Below are positions 1 through 5,365 of a DNA stretch of 11,892 nucleotides, piece after piece (within the stretch, counting starts at the first letter, position 1; the number at the start of each line of letters is the position of its first letter). Made by a program: the position numbers and the translations under genes. The DNA is from an uncultured Eubacteriales bacterium. Lineage in GTDB: Bacteria; Bacillota; Clostridia; Oscillospirales; Oscillospiraceae. The stretch spans positions 1 to 11,892 of the forward strand of contig URCK01000054.1 of assembly GCA_900546295.1 (NCBI GenBank). Direction: 5' to 3'. The notes under the pieces are model-generated. The model ran no database searches. It saw nothing but the letters and a program-made list of their open reading frames with translations, and was not told where the DNA came from.

Positions 1-2
1 AG

Positions 3-347
3 GAAACTGCCCCGGCCCAGGCGGAAAAGCCGAGTATGACCGATTTCAAGCCCTACGTGGGCCGCAAGCGCAAGTCCGGCACCGGCTGCGTCACCGAAAT
101 CAACGACCACCTCTTCGAAGGACGCTATTCCCCCAAATGGCCCGATGGTAAAAAGCACGCCCGCAATGTCTACGCCCATACTCGCAAGGAGTGCGAGGAG
201 AAGTTGAAGGTACTGATCGTGGAGATGAAGGCAGAGATTGCGGAAGCACAGCGGCTGATGGATTTGGGCGAGGGCGATGGGCGGCCGCCGGAGGAGAAGA
301 AAGGCAAACGGACGAAGGAAAATAAATATAACTGTCTCGGATGTTGA
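3..347 (+). CDS. 3' fragment of probable recombinase/integrase-type protein (5' end outside window)
   Basis: The reading frame is open to the left edge. An internal ATG at 36 has no good ribosome site, and the codons before it read as a polar linker (ETAPAQAEKPS), so this is probably the C-terminal part of a longer protein. After the ATG the protein is basic. A GTG(C/S)-type strand, an aromatic/Gly segment ending in 'PDGKK', then 'VYAHTRKECEEKL' and an amphipathic helix resemble the Arm-type (AP2-like) DNA-binding modules of integrases and recombinases. No catalytic residues lie inside the window. The last residues (from about KENKYN onward) read into AT-rich DNA and half of an inverted repeat, so the native 3' end may have been replaced at a junction. 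The family assignment is by pattern only and could be wrong. Confidence 0.45.
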   Translation, partial: ETAPAQAEKPSMTDFKPYVGRKRKSGTGCVTEINDHLFEGRYSPKWPDGKKHARNVYAHTRKECEEKLKVLIVEMKAEIAEAQRLMDLGEGDGRPPEEKKGKRTKENKYNCLGC

Positions 348-387
348 ATCTTGACGGGACCGTTGAATTCGGTATCCGAGACAGTTA
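329..387. repeat. 14-bp perfect inverted repeat at the GC-to-AT junction
   Basis: TAACTGTCTCGGAT at 329-342 is exactly inverted at 374-387, with 31 bases between. The left arm covers the last codons of the recombinase-like fragment. No T-run follows either arm, so it is a poor intrinsic terminator. It lies where GC-rich DNA gives way to the AT-rich two-gene island, so it may mark an element end or a recombination site; that is inference. Confidence 0.6.
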
Positions 388-412
388 AGTATGATCACTC
401 GCTTAGCTTAGC

Positions 413-482
413 AGTAGATAAATAAGACTACCGATACAAGAACTGGTACATCAGTACTCGTATCGGTAGTCCTCTATCTACT
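413..482 (-). terminator. long two-part hairpin, probable terminator of the leftward operon
   Basis: GACTACCGATAC at 426-437 pairs perfectly with 460-471. Outer arms AGTAGATA (413-420) and TATCTACT (475-482) also pair, with 5 and 3 unpaired bases between inner and outer stems. On the minus strand the inner stem is followed by TTATTTAT, a weak U-rich tail, 17 bases beyond the stop of the gene ending at 499. Terminator is the simplest reading; the size and outer arms leave room for another role. Confidence 0.5.
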
Positions 483-498
483 ATCTGTGAGAATCAAT

Positions 499-1002
499 TT
501 ATTGGATATAGCCTGTTTGCTTTAACGTTACTAATTCACGAGATAAATACTCTCTGGGAAACTTTTTCCCTTTAATCTTCACGACTTCATTAATTATGTC
601 TTCGTCCGAGCATTTACCTTTCAAAATTGTGGTGGCTGCATAATCCAAAGTGGTGAGGGCTTCTAACTCTAATGCAGTTTTCCCTAAAAAGTTATCTAAG
701 ACATAATTTACAACAGAAGAGTCTGTAGCATTCAGAGCTGCGCCTGTCATATTCTTTCCTTCTCGAATTATATGTGTCATGCCAGATGTATCAATTTCTA
801 TTGAACCCATACTTTCCAAAGTATGTAATGCGGTGTCGAGTTTTGCACTATACGGTCCAAAAAAGTGTATGCTATAGGCGAGATTTAATTGGAGGCCCTT
901 TCGTTCCATTAAATAAAAAAGTTTTTGAACCATTTTCTTGCCCGGTTCAGTTGCGTCACATATTTGCCGTATAATAATAGCGCATTGTTCCAAATTAACC
1001 AT
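499..1002 (-). CDS. YwgA/Panacea-like small protein paired with an HD-domain protein
   Basis: A 167-residue soluble protein. The frame is open to 1044, but the ATG at 1002 has AGGAGG four bases upstream and removes an overlap with the preceding gene, so I use it. Residues 27-34 (KLFYLMER) and 48-56 (FGPYSAKLD) match the 'KL.YL...... FGPYS..L' signature of YwgA and related Panacea/DUF4065-type proteins. The C-terminal half has the matching ELEALTTLDYA helix (about 112-122) and a K-x-KF segment near 143-148. The biochemical function is not known to me; relatives occur next to toxins and HD-domain enzymes, and B. subtilis ywgA lies next to ywfO as I recall. It is co-transcribed with the HD gene, 22 bases apart. 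Both genes are much more AT-rich than the window's core genes, suggesting transfer. Confidence 0.7.
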   Translation of the reverse strand: MVNLEQCAIIIRQICDATEPGKKMVQKLFYLMERKGLQLNLAYSIHFFGPYSAKLDTALHTLESMGSIEIDTSGMTHIIREGKNMTGAALNATDSSVVNYVLDNFLGKTALELEALTTLDYAATTILKGKCSDEDIINEVVKIKGKKFPREYLSRELVTLKQTGYIQ

Positions 1003-1024
1003 AAATCCTCCTGTTTCGCAGTGC

Positions 1025-2305
1025 CTAACTCTGTATGGCTGCATAGATCTCCCTCAAGTATTGTGAAACTGTTTCATATAGGGAAGGTTTAACATACAGT
1101 CGCTGAATATCAATCTTATTAGTAAGACTTTGTATAATAGGAGATTCCTCGGAAATTGTTGTGATCTTTCCGGTGCTCTTGTGAATAATCACAATCGCTT
1201 TCTCATCATCAATCTCACTTTTAATTGGAATTTTGTGTGGCATTTTTCCGGCAGAGTAATCTTCCAAAAAATTCTCTGCGCCAAATTTTTCTTTGGCCTG
1301 CAAGCTAATTAGCTTGAATTCATTTCTATCTCCTGACTTTGGGTGCGTCACACTTTCGTTAGCACAGGAGTAGACGACTCTTTTGACAATATTTGCACAT
1401 GCGTCGTTATCATCAACATGAGCTTTTAACTCTTGAATAACACGACAGTCATCCCACATTAAATAGTCATTAACGTCTTGTGGGTATGTTCCGTCTGGCA
1501 AAATACACTTAAGTGCTTGAGAAAACATTATGTCAAAAAAACGACGTGTACGATGAAAGTAGACTTGTACGAACATGAAATACCGCGCAAGAACAAATTC
1601 CTCGAATACTTGAGTACCTCCGCTTCCGATTGCTAAACGTGGACAACCATCCTGTATATAAATTGTAAGGGAAGACAATAGGCGTTCGATGTCATAGTTT
1701 CCGTATTTTACACCACAAAAAAGTGAATCTCGAAGTAGATAATCCATCTTGTCACAATCCAATTCACTATCCATGAAACTTTTTAAAAATGTGAACTCTG
1801 AATTCTCTCCCGGTAGTCTTCCACGATAAATATCGCATATTAATTCTGGCGTAATATCGTACTCAGGGCCATATTTTTCTACAAATGTAGCTCCAATGGC
1901 TTTGATATGAGTAGCGATAATGGTTTCTTTAACAATTTTTTCTGTGAAATCTTCGTGCTCAAGGCCATCGGGAAAAACAGCTTCTGACGCATGCGAAAAG
2001 GGTGCGTGTCCCAAATCGTGAGTTAATGCAATGAGTCTTAGAAGTTGCTTATACCATGCATACTTTTCGTCCGAAAAAGAATAACTTCCATTAGACACAG
2101 CAGAATCAAAAGCTCTTGTGACTAAATGCATTACACCTATCGAATGACCAAAGCGAGTATGTTCTGCGCCGTGAAAAACAAGGTATGTCATTGCTAACTG
2201 TTTTACATTTCTGAGTCGCTGAAATGGCGCGGAATTAATAATTTCATTTTCAAGATCAGTCACTTCAATAAAGCCATGGACAGGATCTCGGTACTTGTCA
2301 CCCAA
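1025..2305 (-). CDS. HD-domain phosphohydrolase, YwfO/dGTPase-like
   Basis: A 426-residue HD-superfamily metal-dependent phosphohydrolase of the group that includes B. subtilis YwfO and dNTP triphosphohydrolases; likely substrates are nucleoside triphosphates. Visible motifs: RDPVHGFIEV (6-15) and FQRLRNVKQL (28-37); EHTRFGHSIG (48-57), with the first metal-binding His at 54; the HD pair ALTHDLGH at 93-100 (His96, Asp97); and LDCDKMDYLLRDS (182-194), holding the distal metal-binding Asp. The full HD set is present, so it should be active. The start is TTG at 2305, set by a strong GGAGGTG seven bases upstream (2313-2319) and by the conserved N-terminus beginning right there. It is first in a two-gene operon with the YwgA-like protein. 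Base composition is AT-rich compared with the rest of the window. Confidence 0.85.
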   Translation of the reverse strand: MGDKYRDPVHGFIEVTDLENEIINSAPFQRLRNVKQLAMTYLVFHGAEHTRFGHSIGVMHLVTRAFDSAVSNGSYSFSDEKYAWYKQLLRLIALTHDLGHAPFSHASEAVFPDGLEHEDFTEKIVKETIIATHIKAIGATFVEKYGPEYDITPELICDIYRGRLPGENSEFTFLKSFMDSELDCDKMDYLLRDSLFCGVKYGNYDIERLLSSLTIYIQDGCPRLAIGSGGTQVFEEFVLARYFMFVQVYFHRTRRFFDIMFSQALKCILPDGTYPQDVNDYLMWDDCRVIQELKAHVDDNDACANIVKRVVYSCANESVTHPKSGDRNEFKLISLQAKEKFGAENFLEDYSAGKMPHKIPIKSEIDDEKAIVIIHKSTGKITTISEESPIIQSLTNKIDIQRLYVKPSLYETVSQYLREIYAAIQS

Positions 2306-2349
2306 AAGAATTCACCTCCGTAATTTCATTAAATAAAATCTGTATTGGT

Positions 2350-2378
2350 ATTATAGATTAAAACAAGGAAAAATAAAA
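2350..2378 (-). promoter_or_regulatory. promoter of the HD/YwgA-like operon
   Basis: A perfect TATAAT -10 box lies on the minus strand at 2350-2355. The -35 (TTTTAT at 2373-2378, 17-base spacer) is poor. Transcription would start about 40 bases before the TTG start codon. The DNA around it is very AT-rich. Confidence 0.5.
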
Positions 2379-2420
2379 CATGAGGAAATACAGAGTGTGG
2401 CATTTCATTTGTTGCGTCGC

Positions 2421-2466
2421 ATAAAACAAAGAAAGCCCTCAGAAGCATAACTTCTGGAGGGCTTTT
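2421..2466 (-). terminator. terminator after tRNA-Pro
   Basis: On the minus strand AAAGCCCTCCAGAAG pairs with CTTCTGAGGGCTTT (one bulged base, 5-base loop TTATG), followed by CTTTGTTTTAT. It starts right after the encoded CCA of the tRNA. The plus strand also ends in GGGCTTTTTGG, so it may act both ways. Confidence 0.85.
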
Positions 2467-2542
2467 TGGTCCGAGTGGCGCGACTCGAACGCGCGGCTTC
2501 CACATCCCAAATGTGGCGCCCTACCAACTGGGCTACACCCGG
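2467..2542 (-). tRNA. tRNA-Pro (anticodon TGG), CCA encoded
   Basis: A full cloverleaf on the minus strand: acceptor CCGGGTG/CACTCGG, D-stem GCCC/GGGC, anticodon stem CCACA/TGTGG with loop TTTGGGA (anticodon TGG, proline), T-stem GCGCG/CGCGC with loop TTCGAGT, discriminator A and encoded CCA. The 76-nt length is normal. It has its own promoter and terminator. It is the only complete member of a group of three tRNA-Pro-like sequences here. Its 3' end borders the AT-rich HD/YwgA island, fitting a role as an element attachment site (inference). Confidence 0.95.
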
Positions 2543-2558
2543 ATATTCAATTTCTGCC

Positions 2559-2586
2559 ATTATACCACGGCGGGGGAGAAAATCAA
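2559..2586 (-). promoter_or_regulatory. promoter of tRNA-Pro
   Basis: Minus strand TTGATT (2581-2586), 16-base spacer, TATAAT (2559-2564). The tRNA 5' end lies 17 bases beyond the -10. Confidence 0.8.
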
Positions 2587-2596
2587 AGATTTTTCT

Positions 2597-2685
2597 GTCT
2601 GTGGTCATTTATGTGGTCAAAGCCGATTTTATACCGCTTTCGGCAATCGTGGAAAGTCCCGCAAACGCAGGTGTCGCAAGGCTTT
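2597..2685. repeat. ~88-bp dispersed direct repeat, copy 1
   Basis: Similar over its whole length to 2791-2879, offset by 194 bases; by eye roughly two thirds of positions agree. It contains TGTGGTCA twice (2600-2607, 2612-2619), 12 bases apart, then shared blocks GGAAAGT and CGCAGG. On the minus strand one frame reads FDHIxDH and stops, as a decayed C-terminal gene tail might. It lies between the intact tRNA-Pro and the first tRNA-Pro remnant. Confidence 0.6.
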
Positions 2686-2716
2686 GCGGCGTTTCGCCTC
2701 ACCCTATCCCGGATAC

Positions 2717-2765
2717 CGCCACGGCACTCCCAAAGCAAGCGCGCTACCAACTGCGCTAATCCCGG
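2717..2765 (-). pseudogene. tRNA-Pro remnant, 5' part only
   Basis: On the minus strand CCGGGAT TA GCGC AGTTGGTA GCGC G CTTGC TTTGGGA gives a tRNA 5' acceptor strand, full D-arm and proline (TGG) anticodon loop. After the anticodon loop the match is lost: the 3' stem is broken (GTGCC), and no T-arm (TTCRA) or matching 3' acceptor strand follows. No convincing promoter precedes it. It cannot form a mature tRNA. Confidence 0.7.
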
Positions 2766-2790
2766 ATTTTTGGTTATTGAGTTTTGCGCC

Positions 2791-2879
2791 AGATGTGGTC
2801 AAACATGTGGTCACGGCAATTTTTTGACCATCTCGGCTTGCGGGGAAAGTGCCTGTATCGCAGGCATATCAAGGGATTG
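2791..2879. repeat. ~88-bp dispersed direct repeat, copy 2
   Basis: Partner of 2597-2685. TGTGGTCA occurs at 2794-2801 and 2806-2813, again 12 bases apart, followed by the same GGAAAGT and CGCAGG blocks. The minus-strand frame reads DHMFDHIWRKTQ and stops about 10 bases before the tRNA-Pro remnant at 2765. This resembles the tail of an integrase-type ORF ending at an attachment site, but that is inference. Confidence 0.6.
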
Positions 2880-2894
2880 CGGTCACTGTATGTT

Positions 2895-2957
2895 CCGGCT
2901 TGAAAGGGGAGCGACCCGCTCCCAAAGCAGGCGCGCTGCCAACTGCGCAACACCCCA
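2895..2957 (-). pseudogene. tRNA-Pro remnant with its promoter retained
   Basis: On the minus strand TGGGGTG TT GCGC AGTTGGCA GCGC G CCTGC TTTGGGA GCGGG gives a 5' acceptor strand, D-arm and complete anticodon arm (one T-G wobble) with anticodon TGG. A possible T-loop relic (TTCAAGC) follows, but its stem (CCCCT/CGGAA) does not pair and no 3' acceptor strand matches. A good promoter lies upstream, so the region is probably still transcribed. Confidence 0.65.
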
Positions 2958-2979
2958 ATATTCAATAAAACCCCATTAT

Positions 2980-3008
2980 ATTATAGCATTTTGGGGCGGT
3001 TTCGTAAA
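2980..3008 (-). promoter_or_regulatory. promoter upstream of the third tRNA-Pro-like sequence
   Basis: Minus strand TTTACG (3003-3008), 17-base spacer, TATAAT (2980-2985); a second TATAAT overlaps at 2975-2980. The TTGAATAT just before the tRNA-like 5' end also occurs before the intact tRNA, so the two are related by duplication. Confidence 0.6.
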
Positions 3009-3121
3009 GCGTTTCTCATTATGGTCAAAATTGCGGGTTGGCTTCAAAAACGTGCAAATTTTAGAAAAAGAGAAACACGCAGACCCTTGTGCCGCAGGGA
3101 TTTGTGCTGCAAAGCCCTATT

Positions 3122-3150
3122 ATTATACCGCCTGGGCGGCGCGGTTGCAA
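3122..3150 (-). promoter_or_regulatory. orphan promoter pointing into the non-coding tRNA region
   Basis: Minus strand TTGCAA (3145-3150), exactly 17 bases, then a perfect TATAAT (3122-3127). It begins four bases past the stop of the DUF3783 gene. The spacer contains the small hairpin CCGCCCAGGCGG. I see no gene downstream in 3010-3120: no complete tRNA and no ORF with a ribosome site. It could be left over from a lost tRNA or drive a small RNA. Confidence 0.45.
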
Positions 3151-3153
3151 GGA

Positions 3154-3561
3154 TTATTTGCGGTGCGTGGAGCGCTTTTTTGCGTCCTTGGCGCGCGCAC
3201 CCTTCATGGCCTCATGCTCCTCTAAGATCTCGTCGTGCAGCTTCTTGGCGCTCCACGAAGCGTTTTCCTCCGTCACGACCGCCTTGAGCGCGACAACGGC
3301 GCGGCTGCGCCGAAGGGCCGTCAGCAGACCGTCGAGCTGCGCGCCGGAAAGGCCGCTCAGCACCAGCATCTCGTCTGTAAAGCCGCCTTCGTCCGCGGCG
3401 CCGGCAGGGGAGAAGCCCTCGAGCGCGCAGAGCCAGCCGACCGGCTGGCCAAAATCCGACGCATCCACGACGCGCGCGGTGATGCCGAGCTTAAAAAACG
3501 CAAAGCGGAGCTTTTGCAGCTTCTGTGCGTCGGTGAAATTAAAAAGCAGTGCCGTTGCCAT
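3154..3561 (-). CDS. DUF3783 domain protein
   Basis: A 135-residue protein of unknown function. The N-terminus MATALLFNFTDAQKLQKLRF, the central EMLVLSGLSGAQLDGLLTAL (64-83) and ALKAVVTEENASWSAKKLHDEI (91-112) match my memory of DUF3783 (PF12646), a small cytosolic Firmicutes family. The C-terminal ~20 residues are Lys/Arg-rich. The start is ATG at 3561 with AGGAGC six bases upstream. It is second in a leftward operon, 18 bases after the thioesterase gene, so the two are probably translated from one message. No clear intrinsic terminator follows; only the short hairpin in the 3128-3140 region is seen. Confidence 0.75.
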   Translation of the reverse strand: MATALLFNFTDAQKLQKLRFAFFKLGITARVVDASDFGQPVGWLCALEGFSPAGAADEGGFTDEMLVLSGLSGAQLDGLLTALRRSRAVVALKAVVTEENASWSAKKLHDEILEEHEAMKGARAKDAKKRSTHRK

Positions 3562-3579
3562 GTTTTGGCTCCTTTCCGA

Positions 3580-4017
3580 TCAGTGCTGCGCCTCTGCCTT
3601 TTTCGCCATCAGCTCGGGATCGACGCAGAAGTAGGTGAACTCGCCCGTTGCCAAGAGCTTTCCTCCCTCACCGATGATGTCCACGTCTACAAGGCAGGTC
3701 GCGTGTCCGCGATGGCGCACCTTCGCGTCCGCACGCACGAGGCCGCGCGTCTGGTTGCGCAAAAAGTGCATCGCGCTCGTCTGTGTCACATAGCAGCGCC
3801 CGTCCGTGTGAGCGGCGTAGCCGGTGGCGTTGTCCGCCATCGTATAGATGGCGCCGCCGTGCACCACGCCGTAGGGATTTTTGCTCTCGGGGCGGATGTT
3901 CAGGCGAAAGATGGCGTGATCCGGCTCGACAAATTCCGCTTCAATATGATTATAGACGGCGAAGGCGTTCTTTTCATCCAGCGCCTCCGCCTGATTGACG
4001 ATCTCTGACAGTTCCAT
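3580..4017 (-). CDS. PaaI-family hotdog-fold thioesterase
   Basis: A 145-residue single hotdog domain, normal length for the family, which hydrolyses acyl- or aryl-CoA thioesters in the cytosol. NPYGVVHGGAIYTMADNATG (47-66) is the PaaI/YbgC-like signature: the HGG turn (53-55) and an acidic Asp62 on the long central helix. The later strands (VRADAKVRHRGHATCLVDVDI) complete the fold. The substrate cannot be told from the sequence. The start is ATG at 4017 with AGGAGC six bases upstream. It is first gene of a two-gene operon with the DUF3783 protein, divergent from yvcK. Confidence 0.88.
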   Translation of the reverse strand: MELSEIVNQAEALDEKNAFAVYNHIEAEFVEPDHAIFRLNIRPESKNPYGVVHGGAIYTMADNATGYAAHTDGRCYVTQTSAMHFLRNQTRGLVRADAKVRHRGHATCLVDVDIIGEGGKLLATGEFTYFCVDPELMAKKAEAQH

Positions 4018-4052
4018 GAAAAAGCTCCTTTATTTAGATGCATTTTCGAATT

Positions 4053-4081
4053 ATCTTATCATAACCAGACGAAAAAAGCAA
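4053..4081 (-). promoter_or_regulatory. promoter of the thioesterase-DUF3783 operon
   Basis: Minus strand TTGCTT (4076-4081), 17-base spacer, TAAGAT (4053-4058), about 36 bases before the start codon. Confidence 0.6.
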
Positions 4082-4092
4082 TGCCCGACCGT

Positions 4093-4110
4093 GCGGCAAA
4101 AGTATGCCGC
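4093..4110. promoter_or_regulatory. 18-bp inverted repeat in the divergent intergenic region
   Basis: GCGGCA (4093-4098) and TGCCGC (4105-4110) pair perfectly around a 6-base centre, just upstream of the thioesterase -35 box. Candidate operator. A second repeat, AACGAA/TTCGTT, lies at 4120-4140. Confidence 0.35.
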
Positions 4111-4224
4111 CATTCCGGGAACGAAAAAGGCTGGTTCGTTGCGCTTTTTGTATAACATTCTCATTCTTTAAAGCAAAAATGAAAAAACTTGTCCTGCTTG
4201 CCTCTTCCATTTTTCGGAAAAGCC

Positions 4225-4233
4225 TGTTATACT
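4225..4233 (+). promoter_or_regulatory. extended -10 promoter of yvcK-dsdA
   Basis: TGTTATACT is an extended -10 (TG-n-TATACT); no good -35 is found at 17 bases, as is common for this class. The leader of about 45 bases contains a small GC hairpin (ACCGCC/GGCGGT, 4240-4258). Confidence 0.5.
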
Positions 4234-4282
4234 ACATAGACCGCCTTTGAACGGCGGTTTCGTTCGATAAAAATCAAATTTG

Positions 4283-5365
4283 ATGGGAAAAAACCCTATG
4301 ATATACGACGTTTCATCCTCATCCCGTGCACCGGTGGGACCGAAGATCGTTGCCGTCGGCGGCGGGACGGGCCTCTCCACGATGCTGCGCGGACTGAAAA
4401 AATATACAGACCGGCTGACGGCCATCGTCACCGTGGCCGATGATGGCGGCGGCAGCGGTATGCTGCGCCGCGACATGGGCATTCTGCCGCCGGGCGATGT
4501 GCGCCAATGCATGCAGGCGCTTGCAAATACCGAGCCTGTGATGGAAAAACTGCTCGACTACCGCTTTCCCGAGGGGCAGCTGCGCGGGCAGTCGTTCGGC
4601 AATCTTCTGCTTGCCGCGCTCAACGGCATGGCGGGCAGCTTTGAAGAAGCGGTCGCCATGATGGGGCAGGTGCTCGCGATCTCCGGGCGCGTGCTGCCGG
4701 TGACGAACAGTGATGTGCAACTTGAAGCCTTTTTTGAAAACGGCGCGCGCGTCGTGGGCGAGTCGAACATCTTCAGCGCGAAAAAGCAGCAGGATTGCCG
4801 CATCCACCACATTTCACTCCTGCCCGAGCATCCGAAGGCGCTGCCCGATGCGCTGCGCGCCATCGAGGAGGCGGATCTCATCCTGCTCGGCCCGGGCAGC
4901 CTTTATACGAGCATCATCCCCAATCTTCTCGTCGACGGTGTGGCCGACGCCATCCATGCCTCCCGCGCGCAGACCTTTTACATCTGCAACATCATGACGC
5001 AGGATGGCGAGACGGAGGGTTATACCGCCGCCGACCATCTGGAGGCGCTGCTGCGCCACGGGCAGGAGGGACTCATCGACCTCTGCCTTGCCAACAACGC
5101 GCCTATCCCGCAGGAGCTTGCCGCGCGCTACAGCGCAGAGGATGCAGAGCTTCTGCGCGTTGACCGCGAGCGCATCGCCCGTATGGGCGTGGCGCTTGCC
5201 GAGTATCCGCTGCTCTCCGCGCAGGGGGGCTACGCCCGCCACGATCCCGCGCTTCTCGCGCAGGCCGTGCTGTCGCTTTACCGCGAGCGCACCGTGCGCA
5301 TCTATCGCGGCACACAACAATACATTACCGAGAAACAGGAGAACATACATCATGCTCAACAGTAA
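4283..5365 (+). CDS. yvcK: YvcK/CofD-like UDP-sugar-binding regulator of cell-wall/central metabolism
   Basis: A 360-residue member of the YvcK (gluconeogenesis factor, CofD-like) family, cytosolic proteins that bind UDP-GlcNAc and link carbon metabolism to peptidoglycan synthesis. VAVGGGTGLS (23-32) is the glycine-rich nucleotide loop, followed by TVADDGGGSG (50-59), GILPPGDVRQC (66-76), FGNLLLAAL (105-113) and GPGSLYTSIIPNLL (203-216), all family hallmarks. Length is slightly above usual because of a Ser-rich N-terminus. The start is uncertain: ATG 4283 has no ribosome site and ATG 4298 has only a weak GGGA. It overlaps dsdA by 14 bases. In most Firmicutes the gene sits between rapZ and whiA; neither is next to it here, which is unusual. 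Confidence 0.9.
   Translation: MGKNPMIYDVSSSSRAPVGPKIVAVGGGTGLSTMLRGLKKYTDRLTAIVTVADDGGGSGMLRRDMGILPPGDVRQCMQALANTEPVMEKLLDYRFPEGQLRGQSFGNLLLAALNGMAGSFEEAVAMMGQVLAISGRVLPVTNSDVQLEAFFENGARVVGESNIFSAKKQQDCRIHHISLLPEHPKALPDALRAIEEADLILLGPGSLYTSIIPNLLVDGVADAIHASRAQTFYICNIMTQDGETEGYTAADHLEALLRHGQEGLIDLCLANNAPIPQELAARYSAEDAELLRVDRERIARMGVALAEYPLLSAQGGYARHDPALLAQAVLSLYRERTVRIYRGTQQYITEKQENIHHAQQ

Noticed and set aside
2700..2765. tRNA-Pro interrupted by an intron after the anticodon loop
   Set aside because: No matching 3' half (T-arm and acceptor strand) is found downstream before the next tRNA, and the gap is too small for a group I intron.
2600..2960. Possible CRISPR-like or tandem array from the TGTGGTCA and tRNA-like repeats
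   Set aside because: Only two diverged units of unequal content, an 8-bp core, and no uniform spacers; this fits duplicated tRNA/att DNA, not CRISPR.
2466..3287. Several overlapping plus-strand reading frames across the tRNA region
   Set aside because: They run antisense through the tRNA and its remnants, lack ribosome sites, and have no recognisable protein features.
3235..4008. Plus-strand frame opposite the DUF3783 and thioesterase genes
   Set aside because: Shadow of two well-supported minus-strand genes with proper ribosome sites and family motifs.
4240..4258. Small hairpin in the yvcK leader as an attenuator or riboswitch
   Set aside because: Only a 6-bp stem with TTT following and no aptamer-like structure; kept as a note to the promoter only.
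5004..5351. N-terminal extension of dsdA within yvcK
   Set aside because: The extra residues are out-of-frame yvcK (Arg/Ser-rich), and ATG 5352 gives the normal DsdA start with AGGAG upstream.
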